Of a stretch of DNA of 64,000 nt, positions 50,001-60,500 are shown piece by piece. Position numbers and translations under genes: made by a program. The stretch's first letter is position 1; each line of letters starts with the position of its first letter. Under the pieces are notes generated by a model that did no database searches, was not told where the DNA came from, and was given only the letters and a program-made list of their open reading frames with translations. Source of the stretch: Sclerurus mexicanus (Eukaryota; Chordata; Aves; Passeriformes; Furnariidae); assembly GCA_013396755.1 (NCBI GenBank), contig VWZF01000458.1, forward strand, positions 1 to 64,000. Reading direction: 5' to 3'.

Positions 50001-51770
50001 CTACAAATTCTCAGGTAAATATAAAGCAGTTTTTGAAATAAAACTTTAGGATAATTATGACTTTATTTTTCAAATATCTTATAAATCTTCTCCAAATAAC
50101 TGGGCTTAGTACTGCAAAATATACCAGTGGACTGATTTACTCTTTACATAAAGATTTTTCTGATTTTCCTTCCAATTATATTCTCCCTGTTGGCTGTGTC
50201 TAAATGCTTGCCTCTTACAATGCTTTCACTGTCGTATATAAATTGTACCTATGAAAGCCTGTGGGATATGGAAGTAGCTTCTCAGAGGTTTCTTTATCAT
50301 GCATTCTGTCTTGTGAATTTTTCTTTACAGACCCAGGTCAAGAGAGTTAAAATAAAAACCAAAAAATGCAAAACAAAAAGTGTGTTTGCTCTCTGTACTT
50401 CTCATGCAAAAAATTTGAAGTAATTATTCTGAAACAAAATTATTTTTGTTATTAGTGCCCTCACAGACAAGTTCTAACTATCATAGAGCTTTATGGAAAT
50501 ATCATTCAGCTATGCCATAAGTTTCCACATACAACAAGGATTGAAAACAGAAAATCAAGATACAAAAAGAGCTATCCTTGTAAACCCTTTGTGTTGCTCT
50601 AGCATCTGTTCTAGGCATGCCAGCCAGCAAAGACCTCTAGAGGCTGCTCATGGCTTCGTCCTCCTGTGCGTTGGCATCCATCATACAGGAGGTGCATCGA
50701 AACACTCCACCATCTGTGGGACAGCCATTTGTTCCCATGGTGCATACATGAAAGTCCCACAGCTTTCCCATTCTGGACCATATGCTGCTCTCATTTATAT
50801 CCCATGGATTTGGAACTGAAGCATAATGTAAATGGGAAAGCCTAGTTATTGAGATCTGCTGTTTAATTTATGCAAAACTGGGGCAATGTCATTCTGCAAA
50901 TCATACGGTTCACATTTTAGGAATCTAACATTTACATAAAGATGGGGGTGTCTTTAAAAGTAGTATATGTATAATGACACACATCTGAATCACAGAGTTC
51001 ACATCCAGATTTCTATTACTACATCACCTCTAGACTCTGTGATATTCATTTCTCACTTTTAAGTTAGATCGTTAGACACAAAGATAAAATTTGCATCTGG
51101 GCTAGGTTTCCCAATGCCTTCAATATTTAGTTGCATCTGTAGTTTCCAATCAGTCACTCTTCATATAAAAGAAGCGCTTTTCCTCAACATTCTGTGAAGA
51201 CTCTTCTTTCTGTCTTCTAAAAGTACGTTTTATTCATTGCTTCGTGAATTAAAATACTGAGTTGGCTATACCATGGACATAAGCTATGTAATCTCTGTTT
51301 CAAATCAGATAATGTGGATTTTTAAAAAAAAGTGTATTTATTTATTTGCCTAATGGGTCCAGTAAACATGACCAGTCAAACTCATTGTATTGCTGCCATC
51401 AGTGCACACTCATCTGCAGTTCTATTACTTCGTGACACATAGATTCACTATGTTTGATTCCAAGTATTTTAAAGTGTTGTGAGCCAAGCTGTTGGTACTG
51501 CAGCAGTGCAGTCCTGAGGGTACCACCAAGTAGTGTGAGAGCAAATTAAACTTTGACTAAGCTAACCTTGCCCATTCTTGCATGTGCCAATCTTGATTAG
51601 ATGGGCATCTGGTACTGTCTAAAAAAACCTCAACACATCACAGGCTGCAACATGGCAGGCTACTCATTGTAGTTGCTACTAATTTGCATGCCCTTGTGCT
51701 TTTCGCAGATGATGTGGCTTTTCTTCTCTTGCCCTGATTGAAGGGTGGTGCATAATTCTCCAAACAGTTA
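47063..51770. other. AT-rich non-coding stretch, no gene recognised
   Basis: 4.7 kb between two CR1 elements with no identifiable element. Open frames reach 111 codons (49623-49958 minus) and 108 codons (50493-50819 plus) and none shows motifs. Short A runs (47796, 49118) are the only simple repeats. Confidence 0.55.
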
Positions 51771-52369
51771 GAATAATAGAATCATAAATTATCCTGAGTT
51801 GGAAGGGGTTCATACGATCATTAAAGTCCAGCTCCTGGCCCTGCACAGGATCACCCCAAGAATTACACCACGTATCTGAAAGCATTGTCCAAACACTGGA
51901 ATTCTGGCAGGCTTGGTGCTGTGACCACTTCCCTGGGGGGTCTGTTCCAGTGTCCAACCACACTCTGGGTGAAGTATCTAACCTAAACTTCCCTAAACTA
52001 GTATCTAACCTAAATTTACCCTTATCACAGTTTCAGACCATTCCTTCAGGTCCTATCACTGGTCATCAGAGAGATCGGCGCCTGCCCCTCCACTTCTCCT
52101 CATGAGAACATGATGAGGTCTCCACTCAGTCTCCTCTTCTCCAGGATGAACAAACCAAGTAACCTCAGCTGCTCTCCATACAACTGCCCCTCAAGGCCCT
52201 TCACCATCTTTGCTGCCCTCCATTGAACGCTCTCTAATAGTTTTATATCTTTCTTATAATGTGATGCCCAAAACTCTGGCTGCACCAGTGCAATGTAGAG
52301 AGGGACAATCCCCTCACTTGATCAGCTGGCAATGCTGCACTTGATACACCCAAAGACATGGTTGGCCTT

Positions 52370-52392
52370 NNNNNNNNNNNNNNNNNNNNNNN
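52370..52392. other. Assembly gap of 23 N, probably artefactual
   Basis: The 11 bases tggttggcctt lie immediately before (52359-52369) and immediately after (52393-52403) the gap. CR1 reads 'gacatggttggccttcctgg' without interruption at this place, so joining the flanks with one copy of the repeat restores the consensus. The contigs most likely overlap by 11 bases and nothing is missing. Confidence 0.85.
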
Positions 52393-52557
52393 TGGTTGGC
52401 CTTCCTGGCTGCCAGGATCCCCAGGACCCTTTCCACAGGGCTACTCTTCAGCCTTCTCTTCCTCAGTCTGTATGCAGCCAAGACTGCCCCATCCCAGGTG
52501 CAGAACGTGGCACTTGTCTTTGTTAAATATTATAGAGTTGGTGATTGCCCTAATTTA

Positions 52558-53345
52558 TCAGTCTCTCTGCAGGGCCTCTCCATCTTTAAGGGAGTCAGTA
52601 GCTTCTCCCAGTGTAGTGTCATCAACAAACATACTCATTATCCTTTCAAGTTCTGCATCCAAGTTGCTAATGAAGATGTTGAAGAGCACTGGGCCTAAAA
52701 CGGAACCCTGCAGAATCCCACAGGTTGCCAGCCCAATGTAACCCCACTTACTGTAACCGCTTGTGCCTGACCTGTGAGCCAGTTGCTCACCCACTGCATA
52801 TTGCATTTATCTAGCTGTGTGCTCAAGATTTTGTTCAGAAGGATGCTGTGAGAGACAGTATTGAAAGGTTTATTAAAATTAAAAAAAAAAACAAAACAAC
52901 AAAACACTACATCTACTGACTACCCTTGATAAGCTAGGTGGGTTACCACAACATAAAAAGAAATTAAGCTTGATAGGACTTTTCCATCATGAGGTTGGGC
53001 TGGATGCAACCTTCAGGTGTTTTTCAATATCTCCCAGAATAATCTACTCCATAATTTTACCAGTCAGTGAAGTGAGACTGACAAGCCTGTGGTTTCCAGG
53101 GTCATCTTTCTTGTCCTTCTTGAAAACTGGGACAATGTTAGCCAGCTTCCAGTCAACTGGGACATCTCCAGAATCCAAGACCATTCAAATATCATTGAGA
53201 GAGATCTTGTAAACACATTAGCCAGATCTTTGAATATTCTCAGATGACTCCCATGAGGCCCTGTAGATTTATAGGGTTTCCAGCTGGAGTAGCAGATCCC
53301 ACACAAATTCATGGTCCACTGAGAGCTGATCATTCTCACAGCCAT
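52558..53345 (-). pseudogene. CR1 ORF2 reverse-transcriptase remnant with FVDD box
   Basis: Read on the minus strand from 53345 down, this gives 'LTGSWLTLSQFSRR' (a shifted form of the DWKLANIVPVFKK region). Next is 'FNKPFNTVSHSILLNKIL' (CR1 FSKAFDTVSHSILLEKL), then 'NWLTGQAQAVTVSGVTLGW', then 'GSVLGPVLFNIFISNLDAE' and the catalytic box as MFVDDTT (52618-52629 encode FVDD, with valine replacing alanine). The domain order fits a real CR1 reverse transcriptase, but the frame changes at least twice and stops occur. There is no endonuclease domain. It is a dead relic. Confidence 0.9.
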
Positions 53346-53412
53346 GGTCCTTCAGCTCAGGGCACTGGGACCCTCTTAGCCCACTTTCATTGTTGAAGAC
53401 TTAAGCAAGAAA

Positions 53413-56400
53413 GCGTATGGACTAGGAATTTGGTGCCTAGATGCTTTGTGGATTTGAACTTAAAGTGCCTTCCTCCTATCATCAGTCAGGTATTGCCTCT
53501 GCCATAAATCACTGTATGACTGGGGCAAATAATTGAAAAACCACTGGTGCCACCAAAGGTTTTATGTTACTATGAAGAGTTTTATTAGGACAGGCTGCTT
53601 TTCATGTCCCATTTGTGGGTTTCTCTCAACTCTCACTGCTGAAGAAAGTAAACTGAGTGGTCTAGCACAGTCTTCACAAAAAAAAAAAAAAAAGCAAGAA
53701 GGAGTGAAGAAGAGCTGCTGCCTTCCTTATGATATTCAGTTCACCCTTTTTTTTTTCAACATTGCAACTCCAAGCAATATGGAGGGTACAGAAACACACA
53801 TCTGCCCATTCCAGCTTAGCCTTTAAGTAAGTTAGCAATGCTGCATGTCTCATCAAGTTATGTCAAATATTCACTGCAAAACTATGGAAATTGGAGTGTC
53901 TTGTTATTTTATGGCAGTGCAGAATTACTATACTGTGGTGTAATTGGTGCATGTTGAGTTCCCAGAAAGAAGCAAGCAGGACAGATTTTGGCCAAGTTGC
54001 ATATATTGTTAAGTGATGCCACCATCTGGTGAGCTATCATTTTTCAGAGCAGAATGTCTCAACACCCTTCACTAGATAAGTAGTCACTTCAAAGGTTGTG
54101 GTTTGAGCTCGACTCACCTGTATCTGGAAAGGTGCCCCTCTGTGGACTATGACCAGGACAGCTATCATTGGGTCAGATGGGGTGCATGAATGAAAGTAGC
54201 CATTTCAGCAGTGAGCAAAGGACATGTGTGACAGTGAGATCCTAGATGGCTATGTTTTTCTTGTGGATTTTACGATTTCCCTTCTGGGCTGAATTTTGAT
54301 ACCTAGTAGTGAGGCCAAGTCACCAAAGGGTTCTTAAAGCACTGAAAGTTCTTGCATATGCAATAGCATGAAAATCTTGCAGGCAATGTAAAATGAACAT
54401 TCATACAGGAAATATTAGCAAGGTCTGAACGGTTATGCAGCCTGACAACTCAAGACAGGCAGCTTTCTATCAATTTTTAAGGGTAATTTTGAATATAAAT
54501 AAAAAGCAATACTGCTAAGTTAAATACAGCTCTCTTTCCCAGAAAGTCTGTACTTGCCATGTTATATTGTGTGAAATTTATCTTCTGCCTGATGGTTATA
54601 AACTTGCAACTTTTTTTTTTCAAGTTCAGTTACTGAGGCAACCAAGATTTTCCTTGAACTTTTTCAAAATATCAGTGACTAATTTTAGATGTTTAGCACT
54701 TCAGAAAGCAACAAATGGAAAGTTTTTTCTCCTTCATAGAGACAGGCCCTTCTATTGCTGTGTGATTGATAGTACTGAAGAAATGGGTGAAAGGCTATGC
54801 AGTGTTATGTGTTACATTCCGTTAGCTTTCAGGGTTCTGTTGATGTTAAGAGGCTAGTCCATCCCTTAATATACAGTATCTATTCTTTGTCTCTTATACT
54901 AACAGGATATTAGTAACAGACTGGTGCTGATTACTCTGGCATCTTTAGAGAATATTGTGCATTTCTCAAATCATTCATGGAACATTTCACCTTATTATAG
55001 GAAACTGGTATTTGTGTACAGACTAGACACAGATAGAGTGATTTAGAGGGAGGAGACAGGAGCATGTGGCTCGATGAAACTCTTATATGAGTTTCTAAAA
55101 TCCTAAAGAAGTAGAACAATTTGCCCATAATGACTTTGTTTAACTTGATACTAGTTCATACTCCGTTTTTAAAAGAGAGTCATTTAACAGACCTTTTTTT
55201 CTTTATTCCTTCTTCAGTTTCAGGTAAATACCTCAACTGATTTAATTCTCCATGTTAGCCATGGATTTGGGGGTTTGGAGTGAGTTTCGTGTTTCTCTGT
55301 CAACAGTTAATGACACCACAAACATCTAAATCATCATGAAGAACCTAATTTTCTTTTCTGCTGTAACTGTCATGACTAGTATCAGCTAAATCACAGTCTT
55401 GGCATACAAAAAACTTTAACCAAGGAATAACGGCATTATCAGCTATTTTATTTTTAATGTGATTCTAAATCTACCAGTACGGTATATATGGTCCCAACTG
55501 CTTAACTACCTATAGGCACCATACACACACATATTTTTGATAAAAGATATGTCTGTACTGAAGTATAAGATGAGTATGACATGTGTGTGGGGTTTAAACT
55601 AAAGCAAATCTTTTGCTTAGCTTGCATCTCATCACTTTCATGCATAACATTTATTTGCAAATTTCTCTGTGAGACAAAACAAGTCTTAATCATGTCTCCT
55701 GTAGCATTTGTTGTTCTTAAAACAAATTTGTAAAGTTTGTAAAACACTTTGCTATCTGTGGGTCAAAAGGTAGCAGGAGCACAGATGGCTGTCAGAGTAG
55801 TTCAAATCCAGAACCGTAAGTCAGGCCTCTGTATTTCAAGTCTTTTGTCCTGTGGATTAGTTTGTCACCTATGCAGGGATAGCTGAAGAGTCAAGAAAAG
55901 TGTATCTGCTGCACATGAAAGAGAGGAGTGAGAAATCATTCATTGCCACATATTAAGTGCAAGTGCTCTTTTCAACAGTTGTCCCAAGGTGCCCCAATGC
56001 AAAAAGTCATATAAATGATACAGAAGTCACAAAACAGGTCAGTTAAAAGCATATACATTAAAAATAGCCAAACTGGCACAAGAAGTCCATTAAAACACTA
56101 TTCAATTAATATTCAACAGTAAAGAGAAAGGATAACACCAGAGTGGAAAATGAGATTCTGTGCTACATCCTTGGCTTGCTTGTCTTTATTTCGGCTCACA
56201 CAGGGTTCATGCCCTGACTCTACCCTACCCTAGTGCAATACTAGGTAGTACCAGGCACCCACCATGCTCCCCGCCATGTCCCTCTGCCTTTCCTCCACTT
56301 TCTCTAGGTTAAATAACTGTCTGTGTGCTTGCAGGAACGTAACCACAGCAAGCAACATCTAGGCGCCTGGAAGTCAGCTTAACTGTGACATTCATTTCCT

Positions 56401-56547
56401 TGGGCTTATTTCAGAATCTCCATGAAGAGTGGTAAGGATAACCATGTAGAAAGTAAAAGGAAAATACAAGAGACATGAAAGTAAGCTGAAATTTGAAATT
56501 GTATGAATTACTATCTACAGTTTCTGACCAGCAATTGTTTTGTCTAG
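53413..56547. other. Non-coding stretch, no gene recognised
   Basis: 3.1 kb with no gene recognised. It contains a 16-A run at 53678-53693 and a possible ancient SINE piece listed separately. Open frames are at most 97 codons. Confidence 0.5.
53491..53541 (+). repeat. Possible ancient MIR-like (CORE-SINE) remnant
   Basis: 'ttgcctctgccataaatcac' followed by 'tgtatgactggggcaaat' resembles the MIR stretch with 'ctctgccact', 'ctgtgtgacc' and 'ttgggcaag' at the same spacing. The match covers only about 45 bases and is imperfect, so chance is a real alternative. Confidence 0.25.
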
Positions 56548-56608
56548 GTGGCAGTTCAAGGCCTTGGAAAAGAATCGTCTGCAGCAGCTAAAGCAGATGA
56601 CTGAGAAC
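56548..56608 (+). CDS. Candidate isolated coding exon (unidentified protein)
   Basis: An acceptor-like site (branch-point-like ctgac at 56524-56528, then 'attgttttgtctag' ending at 56547) precedes a stretch that reads WQFKALEKNRLQQLKQMTEN in one frame. The composition is strikingly protein-like: charged and polar residues with spaced leucines, as in an amphipathic or coiled-coil helix, unlike the random frames nearby. A GT at 56609 could be the donor, but 'aac|gtactt' is weak. Alternatively the frame runs on to a TGA at 56624-56626 as a terminal exon. The first base would complete a codon from an upstream exon. I do not recognise the protein and see no partner exon within the window, so a pseudo-exon or chance is quite possible. 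Confidence 0.3.
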
Positions 56609-59432
56609 GTACTTTTTAATTTTTGATTCTTTATTTTGATGGATGCTGCTGACCTGTTCTGGTTCAAGGAAAGCAAAACCAAGCTGTGTTAAGGTTTTAG
56701 TGTTCAGTGTATCGATACTTGACATGGTATCCAGGATTCATGCTGTTTTAAATAACAGGGTCATGTATCATCATTATGTGTGCATTGTATACCTAGGAAA
56801 GACACGTTTTTTTGTGTAGTATGCTATTGTAGCTATTAGACTATTAGAATGGGTATGGTGAGTATGGTATATTGTCCTAAATATAGATATTTAGCTATTT
56901 TGGTACCACTCATGGTGATAATTCTGCAACTCACTGGGATTTCTGGAGAATAGGGATTTCAAAGACATTGAAAAAGGAATATGAGGAGCTGAAGCAGCAT
57001 GACTATGGGAAAACAACCTTTCCAGACCAGAGCTGAGAAACAGGAGTTTGCCATGCCCCTATGCAGAGATGCGATGTCGAAACAGTCTAGTTCTGCATTT
57101 GTTAAGGCCACTATCATGCCATTCCAACCTTCTCTTTAGTTTGAGGATTAACCGTCTTTCTTTATCCCAAGTTTTAATCAAAATTCCCTATTCTCTTGAA
57201 AGCCAAAGGAAAATTCTGTAATAAAGGCTTAGTCAAACATGAGTTGCAGTCCACCCAGCTCTGGACTCTTCCTGGAAGGGTCAGAGACAGCTAACTGTGC
57301 CTTTGGATAGATTTCTAATCCTAGGTTCTGGCTGGAAAAAGCCAAGTCCCAATACCTATTGCTGTTAATACTATGAGTTTGTTAATGTCCATTCAATTGG
57401 TTTTGGGAAAAAAATGGAAAATTAAAGTTGCTGCTCAAGAAGTAAAGAACATGACTAGAAAATACATTTGTCATTTTTTTAGAAATGAAATTCTCTTCAA
57501 GCTCCTGATGCTATAAGTAATTTAGTGTAAAAAATACAGACTCCTCATTTTCCAAAACTGTCACGCTGTGTTTCATGATATAACTTCCATCAGTATACTC
57601 TCATTTGTCTGTAGCATTGAATACAAAGAATATACTCTGCTATACTGTAGCTGAGATCAATGATTGTACTGACATCTACTGGTACTGGCATAATAATACT
57701 TTATTACAAGTGATATTGGAGGCAAAAAATTACAAGCATAAAATTCCATACCACATCCCTCCCTGCAAGTACTTATTTTCCTTTTCATTCTTTTTTTCCC
57801 CTATTTTCATTAAACTATGCTATTGTCCTCAAATCTTGATAATAACAGAACACATTTCCAAGATCTGCATTTTCATTGTAACGAAATATACAATTTGTAT
57901 ATATATTTTCAATGTATACATTTTTAATGAAATATACCACACAATTTCAGTACTTGGATTGGTATTTTGGTTGGTTGATATATCAACTAATTTGGCTGAG
58001 ATTTTTTAGCATTCCCTAGTTGTGCGTTGAAAGGGAATGGGCCTTAGTATTAAACAAATGTCATTACAAAGACATAACAGGGACACACTGTGAATTTAAC
58101 ACTAGTACTGCATCAGAACTGCTGTACTATGACTCTGATAGTACAGACATCCAGCACCACCGTATCTGCATGAGGACAGAAAAACTCTCTGCAGCAATCA
58201 ACTCTGACTGAAGTTGCTTTGACACTTCTTGGAGGAGTTTTTTATTCTATGGTTGCACAAACACATAATGAAATGGAATTCCATTAAAAATGAATATGCT
58301 AAAAAGCTGATGGGCAGGGAACAGTAGACATGAATTCATGCTCTTCACAAATCGTGTCCTCGAAACACAGAAAGACAAACAAAATAGAACTTTAAAACGT
58401 AATAAAATTTCCAAGGGAATGTATCCTCAGCCATTTAACACACAAAGGAGAGTATGTCAGTCTATTTTTAAACATCAGTCTGCAACCTTCTAATAGATAA
58501 TTTTGCTATATTTTAGATGTTTTTTCATCAAAATATGTGGATGAAAAGGGTACCATCTTTTAAATAATATCTCATAGCTAGATTTCAAGCCACATTGAAC
58601 AAAAAAAATAGAAGTCCAATGTTGGGAATGCTCTCTCTGATTTTTGTTGAGCCCTCTGATTGCATAGCAACATTTTTTATCTTGAGTAGAAGAGGGAGAC
58701 ACACTGGGTATGATGCAGTACAGGAAAGGAGAAAAAAGACTAAGAAATAAGTTACTGTGGGATTTGGTAAGATATTTATTCCTTTTCTTTCAAAGGTCCT
58801 TTCAAACATTCAGTGGAATAGTTCACTTAATGATAGAGTTGCAGGGTCTGTATACCAGCTGTTGCTTTATTCCTGTCTATGTTTATCATTAAATCTATAT
58901 GCACAAAACACCAACAGACCATAGGTTTGTGATAAATTGAACAGAGCAACCCTTGAAACTGTTGATTTATGGTTTACCTGCAGTCAGACAGGAACTACAG
59001 TTTCACATGCTTCTTAAATGTACCTATAATTTTTATCTCATGTTTTGGACTTCATCAACAAAGTAGGAAATTATGACATTTGAGATGCAGGAGCAGTAGT
59101 CTTGATAAGTCATTAAATGCTTACTTTGAGAGGTGAAGATGCTGACAGGTATTTTGATTACCAGTAGCTTTGAACATAAGGGTATTTTGGACATGTGAAG
59201 ATCTCATATTCTTTATAAATTAAACTTCATAATCACATTTGATAAACCCTTCCAGTGAGATATGCAACTCACTGTGTTTGCTCAGAGAAACTACTGACCA
59301 ATAACCATGTTAAATGCTTTCTCTATATGATATGCAGCTTTCTAAAACTGCAACAAATTACAAGCAACCTGGCCTAATCTAAACATCTTGATATAACATG
59401 TTCTCACTGTAACGTTAGAGCAAGGCATTAGG

Positions 59433-59452
59433 AATATAAACTAGTTTATATT
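59433..59452. repeat. Perfect 20-bp palindrome
   Basis: AATATAAACTAGTTTATATT equals its own reverse complement with no loop. It lies in AT-rich DNA, which raises the odds of chance, but a perfect 20-mer is still rare. Confidence 0.95.
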
Positions 59453-59583
59453 AAATGGTTACTATTTTTAAAGTGATTGGTATTTGAAGAGGTGTTTAAA
59501 AGATTAATTTATCATTACTAGAGATAGTAACAATATGAAACCCTGTTTTTTGTTGAAGCTATCCAATTAAGTATTTCACAAAT

Positions 59584-59607
59584 ATTAGTTAAAAACTAAT
59601 TTTTAAC
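59584..59607. repeat. Two overlapping inverted repeats
   Basis: ATTAGTT-aaa-AACTAAT (59584-59600) overlaps GTTAAAAA-ctaa-TTTTTAAC (59588-59607). The two hairpins share bases and so exclude each other, like alternative structures. Confidence 0.9.
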
Positions 59608-60194
59608 AATGTTAATTTATGAGAATTACACTAGTTTTATATTTTTCAATACAAAATAATCCTTACATCTCTTTTAATAATCTCTAAGGCTGTGGTAATG
59701 GAAAATCTAAACTGATATTCAGGGCCGCAAATAGTGAATTTATTGAAGGCATTATGGAAATGCTGCTGTAACTACAAAGCCTAAATATTTGAGAATGAGA
59801 TTTCAGTACATCTAAACAGACCTAGAGCTTGCCTTATATTTTCCAGCATGAGAATTCTGTGATAGAGCTTGCTCTTACAAGGAGACAAAAGTGAAGAATA
59901 GTAGTAAGATGTTACAGGTGCTAAAAGAAACATTTTGGGTTGGACATTGCACTTAAACACTTAAATAACTAGATTTTTCATCATATGCCTTATGTATTGG
60001 AAAATTTTGCCACCTATGGTAAAATCTACCATGTACTTTATGAAAATAGACTTGACAACCACCTTTGAAGGACTTTCACTAATCAAAACAAGTGTTCCAG
60101 CATGAATTTGCCAATTCACTATGCTGTGACCATGAAGGTAATCTTGGGCAAGACAGCCTGACTTCTTCTGTAGTCTGAGGCATCAGATTTTAGA

Positions 60195-60500
60195 TCTGTT
60201 AGAGTGGATCCAGAAGAGGGCCACAAAATTGATGAAAGGGCTGGAAGACCTCTCCTGTGAAGTAAGGCTGAGTGAATTGTGGTTGTTCATCCAGAAAAGA
60301 AGAATGCATTTAGTGCAGCCTTCCAATACACAAAGTAGGGTTGATGAGAAAGAATAGAGACTTTTTAACTCGGTTTGTAGTGAAAAGACAAGGTTCAACA
60401 GTTTAAAACTGAAAGAAGTTAATTTTTGGTTGGTCATAAGGAATAAATTACTTACAATGAGGATGGTGAGAAATTAAAACAAGTTGTCTAGAGATGTTAT
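60195..60500 (+). mobile_element. Degraded CR1 LINE fragment without 3' end
   Basis: 'gtggatccagaagagggcca' and 'caaaattgatgaaagggctg' open the match, followed by 'gaagtaaggctgagtgaatt', 'gttcatccagaaaagaagaa', 'gcagccttccaatacac', then 'tttaaaactgaaagaag' and 'aaggaataaattacttacaa'. These follow the CR1 3' ORF2 and post-ORF region in order on the sense strand. The last part of the element, including the octamer terminus, is missing or too decayed to see. Divergence is high, suggesting an old insertion. Boundaries are approximate. Confidence 0.85.

Larger units (their letters stand above)
51771..53412 (-). mobile_element. Long CR1 LINE fragment reaching the 3' end, with an assembly gap
   Basis: The plus strand starts 'gaataatagaatcataaatt', the reverse of the CR1 terminus, then 'ttatcctgagttggaagggg'. 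It goes back through the 3' region and into the reverse-transcriptase domain, ending near 53412. About 1.64 kb are kept. Within it are a 27-base local duplication (51974-52014), a 23-N gap (52370-52392), and an A-rich insertion or expansion at 52879-52907. It belongs to a different CR1 subfamily from the one at 45610, judging from the 3' region, and lies on the opposite strand. Its frames are broken by stops and shifts, so it is inactive. Confidence 0.93.
56627..60194. other. AT-rich non-coding stretch, no gene recognised
   Basis: No recognised gene or repeat family. The 134-codon open frame at 57605-58009 is AT-driven (Ile/Tyr/Phe/Lys-rich) and has no motif. Palindromes occur at 57974-57987 (GTTGATATATCAAC) and, listed separately, at 59433 and 59584. 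Confidence 0.55.

Noticed and set aside
52332..52741. Plus-strand frames running through the N gap
   Set aside because: They contain unknown residues and are antisense to CR1 reverse transcriptase.
45610..53412. The two long CR1 copies as a functional inverted repeat forming double-stranded RNA
   Set aside because: They lie on opposite strands, but appear to be different subfamilies, too diverged for long pairing.
57605..58009. 134-codon plus-strand frame
   Set aside because: Composition is what AT-rich DNA gives; no motif is visible.
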